A stretch of 62,221 nucleotides of DNA from Arenibacter arenosicollis (GCF_014397245.1 NZ_JACLHY010000029.1:1-62221), one strand, 5' to 3'; counted from the first letter of the stretch, positions 9,293-18,826 are shown. Numbers and translations are program-made. The notes: a model not told the origin generated them from the letters alone.

Positions 9293-10045
9293 TTGAGATA
9301 TTTCGTCCAATTTTCTTACAAAGGTAAGCCGTATCACGGTTGGCAAAAACAACCCAATGCAATAACGGTGCAGGAAGTTTTGGAAAAAGCCTTTTCCCTG
9401 ATGTTACGGGAAACCGTTTCCTTGACCGGGGCGGGGCGGACCGACTCGGGGGTACATGCAAAGGTAATGTACGCACATTTTGATACTGATGTACTTTTTA
9501 ATTGTACTGAACTGATTTACCGTTTAAACGCTTTTCTACCTGATGATATCGCGGTAAGTGAAATTTTTGAAGTTCCCTTGGAATCACATGCCCGCTTTGA
9601 TGCTTTGGAACGTATATACGAATATTGGATAGTACAGGAAAAGAATCCTTTTTTGACCGATGCGGCCTATTATGTGAAATATCCGTTAAATATAGAGCAG
9701 ATGAACGAAGCGGCTACTATTTTAGTGGAACATAAGGATTTTAAATGTTTTTCAAAGTCCAATACCGATGTAAAAACCTACCTCTGCGATGTTAGAAAGG
9801 CCATATGGACCTATGATGGTGATAAGTTGGTTTTTACTATAAGCGCAGATAGATTTTTGCGTAATATGGTACGCGCTATTGTTGGTACCCTCGTTGATGT
9901 TGGTCTGGGTAAATCTTCCTTGACGGACATAGAGTCCGTTTTTGCAAGTAAGGATAGGAGCAATGCCGGGGTATCGGTGCCCGCAAAAGGATTATATTTG
10001 ACAGCAATAAAATATCCAAAAAATATTATTGATTACAATGGATAA
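9293..10045 (+). CDS. truA: tRNA pseudouridine(38-40) synthase TruA
   Basis: TruA isomerises uridines 38-40 in the anticodon stem of tRNAs. The 250-residue protein has the family's usual length, with catalytic Asp51 in G-R-T-D-S-G-V-H-A and the conserved Y-H-G-W-Q early on. The start codon is TTG at 9293: translation from it gives the expected N-terminus M-R-Y-F-V-Q-F-S-Y-K-G, and no in-frame ATG lies upstream of the conserved block. The end overlaps the next gene by 8 bp, so it is probably translated together with the ABC exporter. Confidence 0.96.
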   Translation: MRYFVQFSYKGKPYHGWQKQPNAITVQEVLEKAFSLMLRETVSLTGAGRTDSGVHAKVMYAHFDTDVLFNCTELIYRLNAFLPDDIAVSEIFEVPLESHARFDALERIYEYWIVQEKNPFLTDAAYYVKYPLNIEQMNEAATILVEHKDFKCFSKSNTDVKTYLCDVRKAIWTYDGDKLVFTISADRFLRNMVRAIVGTLVDVGLGKSSLTDIESVFASKDRSNAGVSVPAKGLYLTAIKYPKNIIDYNG

Positions 10046-11804
10046 GGATACAGGAAAAGCATTTGATTATAGATTGTTTAAGCGCCTGCTTAGGCATGTT
10101 AGACCATATAAATTAACCTTTTACGGCGTTGCCATCGCGGCAATACTATTATCCGGTTTTGCTGTGCTTACCCCTATTTTGGTTGGTGAGATCGTGGATA
10201 ACGCCATTACCAATAAGGATAGTCAAAAATTATTGAATTTGACCTTGGCCATGGTTGGTGTTTTGTTAGGCGAAGTTCTTAGTCAGCTGTATTTTAATTA
10301 TTACGCCAACTGGCTAGGGGAATCCGTTATAAAAGACATTCGGATAAAGCTATTTAATCATCTTATGGGCTTTAAGATGAAATATTATGACAATTCTTCC
10401 ATTGGGTTATTGGTTACACGTGCTGTAACTGATATGCAAAGGATTGGCGAGATTTTCAGTGAAGGATTTTTTGTCATAGTATCCGACCTCCTAAAAATGC
10501 TGGTGGTGGCCGTAGTAATGCTAGTTGCCAATTGGAAACTGTCTTTAATTGTATTCGCTGTACTGCCCATAATATTGTACGCCACAAGGCTTTTTCAAAA
10601 GGCTATGAAGGTAGCTTTTATTGAGGTTAGGGCTCAGGTTTCCAACCTAAATTCATTTGTCCAGGAACGTATCACAGGTATGAAGATAGTGCAGCTATTT
10701 ACTAGGGAGGAAATAGAGAAGGAGAAGTTTAGGGAAATCAACGAGAAACACCAAAATGCATGGTTAAAAACAGTTTGGTATAACTCTATCTTTTTTCCGG
10801 TCGCTGAAATTGTTTCATCCATTACGGTAGGTTTGATCGTGTGGTACGGCGGTTTGCAGAATGTCGCCAATATTAGCCAAGAGGAATACGGTACCATTTT
10901 CATGTTTATATTATTGTCCAGCATGTTGTTCCGCCCTTTACGTCAAATTGCCGATAAGTTCAATACCCTTCAAATGGGAATGGTGGCTGCCAATAGGGTG
11001 TTTAAAATATTGGATACGGACAGTAATATTCAGGATGTAGGGACAATAGATAGGGAAAGTGTAAAAGGGGATATTGAATTTAAAAATGTGCGCTTCGGTT
11101 ATTTGGAAAATGAAGAAGTACTGCATGGAATTTCCTTTAAAGTTAAGGCGGGAGAGACGATTGCCATAGTAGGGGCAACAGGTGCGGGGAAATCCACCAT
11201 TATTAATTTGCTAAATCGTTTCTACGAAATTAATTCTGGCGCTATTTTAATCGATGGAATTAATATTAAGGACTATAAATTAAACTCTTTAAGATCTAAA
11301 ATTGCAGTTGTATTGCAGGATGTATTTCTCTTTGCCGATACCATTGCCAATAATATTTCACTAAAGAATAATGATATTACCATAGAGCTTATGGAACAGG
11401 CCGCTAAGCAGATCGGGGTACACGAGTTTATTTCCAGTCTTCCAGGTGGTTATACCTACAATATAAAGGAAAGGGGTACCATGCTTTCCAGTGGGCAGCG
11501 ACAGCTGATAGCTTTTTTAAGGGCTTATGTTAGTAACCCCAGTATTCTGGTGTTGGATGAGGCTACTTCGTCCGTAGATACCTATTCGGAACAGTTGATA
11601 CAGCGCGCCACAGAAAAAATTACGGAGGGTCGTACTTCAATTATTATCGCCCATCGTTTGGCAACGATTAAAAAGGCCGACAAAATATTGGTGATGCAGG
11701 ACGGATTGATTGTGGAGACCGGAACCCACAAAGAGCTATTGAAGCAAAAAGGATACTACCAAAACCTTTATGAAGCGCAATTCTTGGCCGAAGAGGTGGC
11801 CTAA
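10038..11804 (+). CDS. MsbA-like ABC exporter (fused permease and ATPase)
   Basis: This inner-membrane half-transporter of about 588 residues works as a homodimer or heterodimer. Residues 1-320 carry six membrane helices of the type-1 exporter fold. The ATPase domain follows, with Walker A G-A-T-G-A-G-K-S-T, signature L-S-S-G-Q-R-Q, Walker B I-L-V-L-D-E-A-T and a switch His in I-I-I-A-H-R-L. I take the ATG at 10038, which overlaps truA by 8 bp, rather than an upstream TTG. Related proteins export lipids or drugs; the signature is L-S-S-G-Q rather than L-S-G-G-Q, common in this subgroup. The substrate cannot be assigned. Confidence 0.93.
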   Translation: MDKDTGKAFDYRLFKRLLRHVRPYKLTFYGVAIAAILLSGFAVLTPILVGEIVDNAITNKDSQKLLNLTLAMVGVLLGEVLSQLYFNYYANWLGESVIKDIRIKLFNHLMGFKMKYYDNSSIGLLVTRAVTDMQRIGEIFSEGFFVIVSDLLKMLVVAVVMLVANWKLSLIVFAVLPIILYATRLFQKAMKVAFIEVRAQVSNLNSFVQERITGMKIVQLFTREEIEKEKFREINEKHQNAWLKTVWYNSIFFPVAEIVSSITVGLIVWYGGLQNVANISQEEYGTIFMFILLSSMLFRPLRQIADKFNTLQMGMVAANRVFKILDTDSNIQDVGTIDRESVKGDIEFKNVRFGYLENEEVLHGISFKVKAGETIAIVGATGAGKSTIINLLNRFYEINSGAILIDGINIKDYKLNSLRSKIAVVLQDVFLFADTIANNISLKNNDITIELMEQAAKQIGVHEFISSLPGGYTYNIKERGTMLSSGQRQLIAFLRAYVSNPSILVLDEATSSVDTYSEQLIQRATEKITEGRTSIIIAHRLATIKKADKILVMQDGLIVETGTHKELLKQKGYYQNLYEAQFLAEEVA

Positions 11805-11827
11805 GGGTTATATTAATGGTGTTGGAA

Positions 11828-12613
11828 TCAGAGCAGATCGGATTTTATTAAACTGGCCAGTTCTTCCGTATCCTTAAACAGTACAAATTCCCCATTTTTT
11901 ATATAGGATATAAGGCCGGTTTCCTCGCTTACAATTAGGGCAAGGGAATCGGTTTTTTCGGTAATACCAACTGCAGCCCTATGTCTTAGGCCAAAACGCA
12001 ATGGAATGGAGCGTTCATTGGAGACGGGAAGAATTACCCTTGTCGCTACTATAAAATTATCCTCAATAACCACTGCGCCATCATGTAAGGGACTATTCTT
12101 ATAAAAAATACTTTCCAGAATAGGTTGGGTAATTTCTATATACATTTTATCACCGCTAGACTTTACAAAGTCCAAGGAATTATTTCGGGCAATAACTATT
12201 AGCGCGCCAGTTTTTGTGTTTCCCATTCTTTCACAGGCCGAAATAATGGCATCTACATTTGTTCCAATGGTCAGTCCGTCTTCTTTTAAGAATTTAAAAT
12301 GTTTTAGAAAGTTGCGTTTGGAAGCAAAATTGGTAGAACCTACCATTAACAGGAACTTTCTAATTTCCTGTTGGAAAACTATAATAAGGGCAATTAGACC
12401 CACTTGCATAAAACCACCTACCATGCTACTGATCATTTTCATTCCCAGGACTTCCGTCAATTTCCAAAAGGCCCAAACGATGACAATACCAATAAAAATG
12501 TTAATGGCTACGGTTCCCCGGACCAATTGGTATACATAATACATGAGTACAGCCACCAAAAAGATGTCTATTATATCTGTAACACTAAAATCTAAGAAAT
12601 TTAAAAAATCCAA
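11828..12613 (-). CDS. cdaA: Membrane diadenylate cyclase CdaA
   Basis: The enzyme makes cyclic di-AMP from two ATP. The 261-residue protein has three N-terminal membrane helices (about residues 10-82). The DAC domain follows, with D-G-A at 178-180 and R-H-R at 210-212, the residues that bind and activate ATP. It lies 23 bp from the end of the convergent ABC exporter and 112 bp downstream of folP on the same strand. Pairing of cdaA with folP is common in Bacteroidota, unlike the cdaA-cdaR-glmM order of Firmicutes. No cdaR is seen here. Confidence 0.95.
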   Translation of the reverse strand: MDFLNFLDFSVTDIIDIFLVAVLMYYVYQLVRGTVAINIFIGIVIVWAFWKLTEVLGMKMISSMVGGFMQVGLIALIIVFQQEIRKFLLMVGSTNFASKRNFLKHFKFLKEDGLTIGTNVDAIISACERMGNTKTGALIVIARNNSLDFVKSSGDKMYIEITQPILESIFYKNSPLHDGAVVIEDNFIVATRVILPVSNERSIPLRFGLRHRAAVGITEKTDSLALIVSEETGLISYIKNGEFVLFKDTEELASLIKSDLL

Positions 12614-12725
12614 TCCTGTGGTTTTTGTAAAAATAGGAAATAAGCTATAACCGAATATTAAATTCCGAAAAATGTTTTGGTCCTTTTTTAAACAATTTCC
12701 CTATGCCGATAATTTAAATAGGTAC

Positions 12726-13562
12726 CTATGGATTATAGGAGCCTTGGATGGCTTTGAATAATTTAATGCATTCCATGGCTTCCTTAACATCATGTACCCT
12801 CAATATTTGTGAGCCTTTGATCAGCGCATACATATGTAATGCCGTACTGCCATTTAAAGCTTTGGCCGGAGAGCTATCAAGAAGTCTATAAATCATGGAT
12901 TTTCGGCTTATGCCCGTTAATATTGGTAGTTCCAGGCTGTGCAATAAATTAAATTTTTTTAAAATCTCATAATTCTGCTCCAAAGTTTTTGCAAAACCAA
13001 AGCCGGGGTCAATGATAATATCATTGATGCCAAAACTCCTTGCCAAGGCCACTTTTTCCGAAAAGTAATAGAGAATTTCGCCTATTAGATTTTCATAATT
13101 TGTCTTGCCCTGCATACTGTTGGGGGTACCTTTCATATGCATCATGATGTAGGGTACGCGGTGTTTGCCAACAATTGCCAACATTTCAGGATCTAAATTA
13201 CCAGCGGAAATATCATTTATTATGGCAGCTCCAAGACTTAGGCATTCATCGGCCACACTACTTCTAAAGGTGTCAATGGACAATAGGATGTCCGGGAAAG
13301 TATTGAGCAATAGTTTTGTAATTGGAATAATTCGTGTCAACTCCTCTTTTTCATCTACGTGTGCCGCACCGGGTCGTGAACTATACGCCCCAACATCTAT
13401 AAAGGTGGCGCCACTTGCCAACATGTTTTTTACTTGGGAAATAATGTCGGCTTCGTTCTTGTATTTGCCACCATCGTAGAAAGAATCTGGAGTTATATTG
13501 AGTATGCCCATTACTCTTGGTGTACTTAAATCCAATAAATTTCCTTTGCAGTTAATGGTCAT
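12726..13562 (-). CDS. folP: Dihydropteroate synthase
   Basis: FolP condenses p-aminobenzoate with dihydropterin pyrophosphate in folate synthesis and is the sulfonamide target. The 278-residue protein shows the family motifs: M-G-I-L-N-I-T-P-D-S-F-Y-D-G-G near the start, I-D-V-G-A-Y-S-S-R-P-G-A about residue 55, I-I-N-D-I-S-A, and D-P-G-F-G-F-A-K-T about residue 170. Length is typical. It precedes cdaA on the minus strand and is divergent from the DUF1599 gene, with about 110 bp between them. Confidence 0.97.
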   Translation of the reverse strand: MTINCKGNLLDLSTPRVMGILNITPDSFYDGGKYKNEADIISQVKNMLASGATFIDVGAYSSRPGAAHVDEKEELTRIIPITKLLLNTFPDILLSIDTFRSSVADECLSLGAAIINDISAGNLDPEMLAIVGKHRVPYIMMHMKGTPNSMQGKTNYENLIGEILYYFSEKVALARSFGINDIIIDPGFGFAKTLEQNYEILKKFNLLHSLELPILTGISRKSMIYRLLDSSPAKALNGSTALHMYALIKGSQILRVHDVKEAMECIKLFKAIQGSYNP

Positions 13563-13670
13563 GTTTTTTGTAAGATAAAAGGCTGTAAAACTTTGGGTAG
13601 TTAAGTTTAAACCTCGATTTTTGATTAGTTTAAAATTTTAAGCGAAATTTACACAAATTAGAAAGATTAA

Positions 13671-14219
13671 ATGCATAATACTTCCGAGCAATACAATGCC
13701 GTTATTAATATTTGTAGGGAACTTTTCCTGAAAAAAATGCAAGATTACGGTAGTGCATGGCGAATTTTAAGGCTTCCATCACTTACAGATCAAATATATA
13801 TCAAGGCACAACGCATTAGAAGTTTGCAGGAAAATGAAGTGCGTAAGGTAGATGAGGGTGAGATCTCAGAATTTATCGGAATTATTAATTATTCCGTAAT
13901 GGCCTTAATTCAAATTGAAAAAGGAATTGTTGATCAACCAGATCTGTCCCCTTCCGAAGCGGTAACATTGTTTGACAAACATATTTCCGTCACCAAAACC
14001 TTAATGGAAAATAAAAACCACGACTATGGGGAAGCTTGGCGGGAGATGAGGGTAAGTTCCCTTACGGATTTGATCTTGCAAAAGTTGTTGCGCGTTAAGC
14101 AGATAGAGGATAATAAAGGTAAAACATTGGTAAGCGAAGGGATAGACGCCAACTATCAGGACATGATCAACTATGCTGTATTTGCAATGATACATTTAGG
14201 AAAAGAAACTAAATCCTAA
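13671..14219 (+). CDS. DUF1599 protein with two tandem domains
   Basis: The 182-residue protein is built of two copies of the DUF1599 (nucleotide-modification-associated) domain. The first half shows M-Q-D-Y-G-S-A-W-R then S-L-T-D-Q-I, and G-I-I-N-Y-S-V-M-A-L-I. The second shows N-H-D-Y-G-E-A-W-R then S-L-T-D-L-I, and D-M-I-N-Y-A-V-F-A-M-I. The domain has been linked to nucleotide metabolism, but the reaction is unknown. It heads a rightward series with the DoxX-like gene, tpiA, prmA and clpS, an order seen in many Bacteroidota. It lacks signal peptide and membrane helices, so it is cytoplasmic. Confidence 0.85.
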   Translation: MHNTSEQYNAVINICRELFLKKMQDYGSAWRILRLPSLTDQIYIKAQRIRSLQENEVRKVDEGEISEFIGIINYSVMALIQIEKGIVDQPDLSPSEAVTLFDKHISVTKTLMENKNHDYGEAWREMRVSSLTDLILQKLLRVKQIEDNKGKTLVSEGIDANYQDMINYAVFAMIHLGKETKS

Positions 14220-14343
14220 AACTCCAATTTTAAATATTGGATATTGAACAATGAATTATTGTGAGATTAAGATAATTGGGAAAACGATAAAATTTCAAAT
14301 CGGATTTGGATTTGGATTCATTAAAAGAGAATTGAATTAGAAT

Positions 14344-15441
14344 ATGAAATATATAGTGGCATTGTGCCGTATTATTGTCGGCGTTTTATTTATTATCAGT
14401 GGATTTATTAAGCTAAATGACCCTGTTGGGTTTTCCTTTAAATTGGAGGAATATTTTAGTCCAGGCGTACTGGATTTAGATTTTCTGATGCCCTATGCCC
14501 TGGGGATTTCAATCTTTGTGGTAATTCTGGAGGTATTGCTGGGTGTAATGCTATTAATAGGTTTTCGAATTAAAATTACACTTTGGAGTCTGCTTTTAAT
14601 GATCGTATTCTTCACTTTCCTAACCTTTTACTCTGCTTATTTTAATAAGGTTACCGATTGTGGCTGTTTTGGAGATGCCATAAAACTAACGCCTTGGGAA
14701 TCCTTTACCAAGGATGTAATTTTATTGGTACTCATTGTTATACTTTTTTTAGGGGTTAAACATATTAAATCGCCATTAGGGAACAGAAGTCAAAGGCTAC
14801 TTGTGGGGCTTAGTTTGTTGATAAGTGCTATCTTTGCCTATTATGTGCTTAACCACTTACCAGCGATAGATTTTAGACCTTATAAAATTGGAGCTAACAT
14901 AGAGGAAGGCATGAGCGTTCCAGAAAATGCACCGGTTGCCATTTTTGATTATAGTTGGAAGTTCAATGTGGACGGGGAAGAAAAAGTGGTGGTGACCAAT
15001 GGGGATTATCCCTCGGTAGAAGGAGAATTTATTGGTGTGGAAACAAAGGAAATTCAGAAGGGATACCAACCCCCGATACATGATTTCACTATTGAGCGGG
15101 ATGGGGAAGATTTTTCGGCCTCCCTGTTACAGGAACCGAAATTGGTAATGGTAATCGCATATGATCTGGCGAAAAGCCACTACAATGTCTTTAGTGATAT
15201 TAAGGAGGTTACGGATAAGGCTATTAAGAACGGTTATAAGGTTATTGGAATGTCCGCTTCCGGTCCGGATTATACTCAAAAAATGATTAAGGAATATAAA
15301 TTGAGTTTCGATTTTTATTTCACGGATGAAACCACTTTAAAAACAATTGTACGGTCTAATCCAGGTGTCTTGGTTTTGGAGCATGGCACTATCAACCAAA
15401 AAGTCCATTACAACGACCTGGAGGATTTAGAGTTTAAATAG
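14344..15441 (+). CDS. DoxX/MauE-like membrane protein with thioredoxin-like tail (BT_3928 type)
   Basis: This 365-residue protein starts with a DoxX/MauE-type block of four membrane helices (about residues 1-130) that includes the cysteine motif D-C-G-C-F-G-D. Another hydrophobic segment follows near 150-170. The C-terminal 120 residues look like a thioredoxin/AhpC fold (I-H-D-F-T-I, L-V-M-V-I-A-Y, then V-L-V-L-E-H-G) but lack a C-x-x-C pair. It matches the protein type called BT_3928 in Bacteroides. A role in membrane-associated redox or disulphide chemistry is plausible but unproven. It sits between DUF1599 and tpiA in a conserved order. Confidence 0.82.
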   Translation: MKYIVALCRIIVGVLFIISGFIKLNDPVGFSFKLEEYFSPGVLDLDFLMPYALGISIFVVILEVLLGVMLLIGFRIKITLWSLLLMIVFFTFLTFYSAYFNKVTDCGCFGDAIKLTPWESFTKDVILLVLIVILFLGVKHIKSPLGNRSQRLLVGLSLLISAIFAYYVLNHLPAIDFRPYKIGANIEEGMSVPENAPVAIFDYSWKFNVDGEEKVVVTNGDYPSVEGEFIGVETKEIQKGYQPPIHDFTIERDGEDFSASLLQEPKLVMVIAYDLAKSHYNVFSDIKEVTDKAIKNGYKVIGMSASGPDYTQKMIKEYKLSFDFYFTDETTLKTIVRSNPGVLVLEHGTINQKVHYNDLEDLEFK

Positions 15442-15516
15442 CAAGTGTGGACATTTGCTGAATCAAAAAGACAAAATCTTTAATTACAAAAGAGAACAAT
15501 ATAAATTAGAATCGAA

Positions 15517-16269
15517 ATGAGAAGTAAAATAGTTGCAGGAAATTGGAAAATGAACAAGAATTTAGCGGAAACGGAAGTGTTGTTGGCCGAACTTACCGCT
15601 AAACTTCCGGATACTAAAGCAGAAGTAATGGTGGCACCAACTTTTGTGAATTTGGCCGCAGCGGTAGATAAATTGAAATCGTCTACCATTGAGGTTATTG
15701 CACAGAATATGCATTTTGCTGAAAGTGGGGCCTATACGGGAGAAATTTCTGCCAATATGCTTTTAGGTATTGGTATAGATACCGTCATTATAGGACATTC
15801 GGAAAGAAGAGCCTATTTTGGGGAGACCGATGAAATTTTATCAAAGAAGGTAGCGGCCGCCTTGGCCAATAACATGAGGGTAATGTTTTGTTTTGGAGAG
15901 GAATTGGAAGATCGTAAGTCTGAAAATCACTTTAAAGTAGTGGAAAGTCAATTGAAAAATGCTTTATTTTCTTTGGACGCCTCAAGCTGGAGCAAAATTA
16001 TCTTGGCATATGAGCCTGTTTGGGCAATTGGAACGGGAGAAACGGCATCGCCGGAACAAGCACAGGAAATGCACGCGTTTATTCGTAATACAATTACCAA
16101 CGCATACGACTCTGGTATAGCGAATAATGTTTCCATACTTTACGGAGGTAGTGTAAAACCTAACAATGCCGTAGAAATCTTTTCTAAACCAGATGTGGAC
16201 GGAGGTTTAATTGGAGGAGCTGCATTGGTAGCGGATGATTTTATTGCGATAATTAAAGCAATATCATAA
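15517..16269 (+). CDS. tpiA: Triosephosphate isomerase
   Basis: The glycolytic enzyme interconverts dihydroxyacetone phosphate and glyceraldehyde 3-phosphate. It has 250 residues with N-W-K-M-N-K at 9-14 (catalytic Lys), G-H-S-E-R-R (catalytic His) about residue 95, A-Y-E-P-V-W-A-I-G-T-G (catalytic Glu) about residue 168, and the phosphate-binding Y-G-G-S-V and D-G-G-L-I-G-G-A. It ends 77 bp before a hairpin terminator, which separates it from prmA. Confidence 0.99.
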   Translation: MRSKIVAGNWKMNKNLAETEVLLAELTAKLPDTKAEVMVAPTFVNLAAAVDKLKSSTIEVIAQNMHFAESGAYTGEISANMLLGIGIDTVIIGHSERRAYFGETDEILSKKVAAALANNMRVMFCFGEELEDRKSENHFKVVESQLKNALFSLDASSWSKIILAYEPVWAIGTGETASPEQAQEMHAFIRNTITNAYDSGIANNVSILYGGSVKPNNAVEIFSKPDVDGGLIGGAALVADDFIAIIKAIS

Positions 16270-16345
16270 AGAATAATATAAAATTCAATATCTGTTCAAA
16301 TTCACCATTTTCAGTGGTTTGGATACAATAAAATATTTGGAAAGG

Positions 16346-16374
16346 CCCGTTGTATTATCAACGGGTTCTTTTTC
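16346..16374 (+). terminator. Rho-independent terminator after tpiA
   Basis: A 7-bp stem (C-C-C-G-T-T-G at 16346-16352 with 16359-16365), a 6-nt loop and a T-rich tail lie 77 bp past tpiA. prmA therefore probably has its own promoter in the 35 bp that follow, or relies on read-through. Confidence 0.8.
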
Positions 16375-16409
16375 TCCAATAGGATGGTCAATTAGCTAAT
16401 TTTAATAAA

Positions 16410-17246
16410 ATGTCGAATTCCATATATATCGAGTATAATTTTAAGGTAGATCCTGTTCAACCAGCTTCTGACATCCTGATAGCTGAATTGGGGGAAGTTC
16501 AATTCGAAAGTTTTGTGGAACAAGAGGATGGGGTACAAGCTTATATAAAAAAGGAAGATTGGAATCCAAATATTTTGGATGACTTAGAAATTCTTGAAAA
16601 TCCATTGTTTAAAATTGAGTATGAATATTCGGAGATAGAGCAGGAGAATTGGAACGCTACATGGGAAAGTAATTTTAATCCCATTCAAGTGGGAGACCAG
16701 TGCGTGGTGAGAGCTCCTTTTCATGAGAAGCCCAAAGTGGATTATGATATTATTATTGAACCTAAAATGAGTTTTGGTACTGGGCATCATGAAACTACCC
16801 ATATGATGTTACAGCACATTCTAGATCATGACTTTAATGGTAAATCTGTCTTGGACATGGGGAGTGGAACAGGGGTTTTAGCTATTTTGGCAGCAATGAA
16901 AGGAGCCAAGGATATAGATGCCATAGATATAGATAACTGGTGCTACCTTAATGCTCAGGAAAATGTTGAGCGAAATAATTGTGGCCATATCAATGTTTTT
17001 GAAGGTACTGCCGATCTATTGGTAGATCAAAAATATGATATTATTATAGCCAATATAAATAGAAACATTCTGTTGGAAGATATTCCGGCCTATGTAAAAT
17101 GCCTAAACAAAGGCGGAACTATGTTCTTGAGTGGCTTTTATGTGCAGGATATACCCCAGATTACGGAAAGATGCATGGAAGTAGGGTTAAAATTTGAAAA
17201 AAATCTGGAAAAGAATAATTGGGTTGCAGTAAAATATGTATTTTAG
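16410..17246 (+). CDS. prmA: Ribosomal protein L11 methyltransferase
   Basis: PrmA trimethylates ribosomal protein L11 using S-adenosylmethionine. The 278-residue protein has an N-terminal ferredoxin-like substrate-recognition domain (about 1-95). The Rossmann methyltransferase follows, with motif I V-L-D-M-G-S-G-T-G-V-L-A-I about residue 150, the preceding family stretch M-S-F-G-T-G-H-H-E-T-T, and motif IV I-I-A-N-I-N-R-N. clpS starts 21 bp downstream, and this pairing is conserved in flavobacteria. Confidence 0.96.
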   Translation: MSNSIYIEYNFKVDPVQPASDILIAELGEVQFESFVEQEDGVQAYIKKEDWNPNILDDLEILENPLFKIEYEYSEIEQENWNATWESNFNPIQVGDQCVVRAPFHEKPKVDYDIIIEPKMSFGTGHHETTHMMLQHILDHDFNGKSVLDMGSGTGVLAILAAMKGAKDIDAIDIDNWCYLNAQENVERNNCGHINVFEGTADLLVDQKYDIIIANINRNILLEDIPAYVKCLNKGGTMFLSGFYVQDIPQITERCMEVGLKFEKNLEKNNWVAVKYVF

Positions 17247-17267
17247 AAGGTATTAAAATTGAATTCT

Positions 17268-17543
17268 ATGAGTACCAAAGAAAAAGTCTCGGAAGAATTG
17301 CTTTTGGAAGAGGAGACGCTAAAACAAAATGAGATTGTTTTGTTCAATGATGAGGTTAATACTTTTGATCATGTCATTGAAACATTAATAATGGCCTGTG
17401 ACCATACTCCGGAACAGGCGGAGCAATGCTCCTTAATTGTTCATTACAATGGTAAATGTACTGTTAAAACAGGGGAGTATAACGATTTGGAGCCAAGATG
17501 TAGTAAGCTTCTGAACGCAGGATTAAGTGCTGAAATCGTGTAA
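17268..17543 (+). CDS. clpS: ClpS adaptor of the ClpAP protease
   Basis: ClpS delivers N-degron substrates to the ClpA unfoldase. The 91-residue protein has the family fold motifs: V-L-F-N-D-E-V-N-T-F-D-H-V-I (the N-degron pocket loop), an M-A-C-D-H-T helix, and a C-terminal strand ending G-L-S-A-E-I-V. I use the ATG at 17268; a TTG 9 bp upstream is less likely. It follows prmA by 21 bp. The ClpA gene is not in the window. Confidence 0.93.
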   Translation: MSTKEKVSEELLLEEETLKQNEIVLFNDEVNTFDHVIETLIMACDHTPEQAEQCSLIVHYNGKCTVKTGEYNDLEPRCSKLLNAGLSAEIV

Positions 17544-17713
17544 GTAGAAAATAGTTCCAAAGAGCCTATTCTTAATTAAACAAATCAACAGCCTTGTTAA
17601 GGTAAGGGATAAATATGGCCATTCCTGTCTCTCATGATTTATCTTGCCAATACTTAGGAAATTTCCTAAAGGTAAAATTCAACCACAATACTGTTTATAT
17701 GGAGTCTTTTGTC

Positions 17714-18127
17714 TTAATGGGGCAATTTGTTCTGCAGTAGGCCGTAGATAAAAGTTCCCAAAAGGGCGGCTCCAATTACAATAAACATACTAAAAACACC
17801 AGTGCCTACTAAAATGTACATAGGTCCTGGGCAAGCACCTGCCAAAGCCCATCCAAATCCAAAGATGGTACCCCCAAGAATATATCTTGCCACTCCTTTA
17901 TCTTTTGGAGCCAAATCTATTTCTCTACCTTCAATACTTTTTACCTTGTATTTTTTAAAGATCCAAATAAATAGTACGCCAAGAAATACTGCAGAGCCGA
18001 TAATTCCGTACATATGAAAGGATTGAAACTTGAACATTTCATAGATACGATACCAGGATACTGCTTCCGATTTTACCAGAACAATACCAAAGAAGATACC
18101 TACCAACAAGAATTTTAAAAATTTCAT
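17714..18127 (-). CDS. YeeE/YedE (DUF6691) sulfur transporter, half 2
   Basis: This 137-residue membrane protein has four helices and the motif G-A-C-P-G-P-M, the short C-terminal-type half of the YeeE/YedE (TsuA-like) family that moves thiosulfate or related sulfur compounds. The start M-K-F-L-K-F-L-L-V-G-I-F-F-G is typical of DUF6691. It lies 135 bp downstream of its partner half on the same strand. In some bacteria both halves are one long protein; here they are separate genes. Substrate is inferred from the family. The 170-bp gap to the convergent clpS gene shows nothing notable. Confidence 0.85.
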   Translation of the reverse strand: MKFLKFLLVGIFFGIVLVKSEAVSWYRIYEMFKFQSFHMYGIIGSAVFLGVLFIWIFKKYKVKSIEGREIDLAPKDKGVARYILGGTIFGFGWALAGACPGPMYILVGTGVFSMFIVIGAALLGTFIYGLLQNKLPH

Positions 18128-18262
18128 TTTTGTTTATGTTATGTACTTATTGCTGAAACAATTTCTCCAGTCTAAGCTTATTATTAATTGATTGTTCTTT
18201 TTATAACTTCCTAATTGAAAATTTTGCCCATTACAATGACGGTGTAAATTCCGAACCTCATT

Positions 18263-18826
18263 TTAGGCCCCAAAAATTAGGGGTAAAATAAAGAAGGTCA
18301 TTATAAGTCCGCCTATGAAAAATCCTATTACCGCTATTAACGAGGGCAGCTGAAGGTTGCTTAAGCCTGTAATAGCATGGCCCGAAGTACATCCTCCGGC
18401 ATACCTGGTTCCAAAGCCAACCAAAAATCCAGCAATGACCAAAATCGATATCCCTTTTGCGCTCAGAACATTTTCCCAGCTATAAATTTCGGGAGGTAGG
18501 AGGGATTCCCCAACCTCATTAAATCCTAAATTATTTAATTCTGAAATGGTCTCGCTGCTCAGGGCAATTGCCGAACCATCCGATAAAAATTGTGTTGCTA
18601 TAAATCCACCAATAATAGCACCTAGAACAACGGTCAGATTCCAGCGCTGGGCCTTCCAGTCGAACCTGAAATAGTCTGAATATTTCCCAGCACCACCAAT
18701 ACTGCAAAGTGTTTGTAAGTTGGACGACATGCCGAATGTTTTTCCAAAATACACCAACATTAGCATCGTAAAGGCAATCAAAGGCCCGGAAACATACCAT
18801 GGCCATGGTTGAAGTATATATTCCAT
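18263..18826 (-). CDS. YeeE/YedE sulfur transporter, half 1
   Basis: This 187-residue inner-membrane protein has about five helices. It carries the conserved Cys motif G-G-C-T-S-G-H-A-I-T-G, which in characterised relatives lines the thiosulfate path. It is the upstream partner of the DUF6691 half, and the two products probably act together. No rhodanese, SoxR-type regulator or metallo-beta-lactamase persulfide dioxygenase gene, common companions of such pairs, is adjacent here. Confidence 0.87.
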   Translation of the reverse strand: MEYILQPWPWYVSGPLIAFTMLMLVYFGKTFGMSSNLQTLCSIGGAGKYSDYFRFDWKAQRWNLTVVLGAIIGGFIATQFLSDGSAIALSSETISELNNLGFNEVGESLLPPEIYSWENVLSAKGISILVIAGFLVGFGTRYAGGCTSGHAITGLSNLQLPSLIAVIGFFIGGLIMTFFILPLIFGA

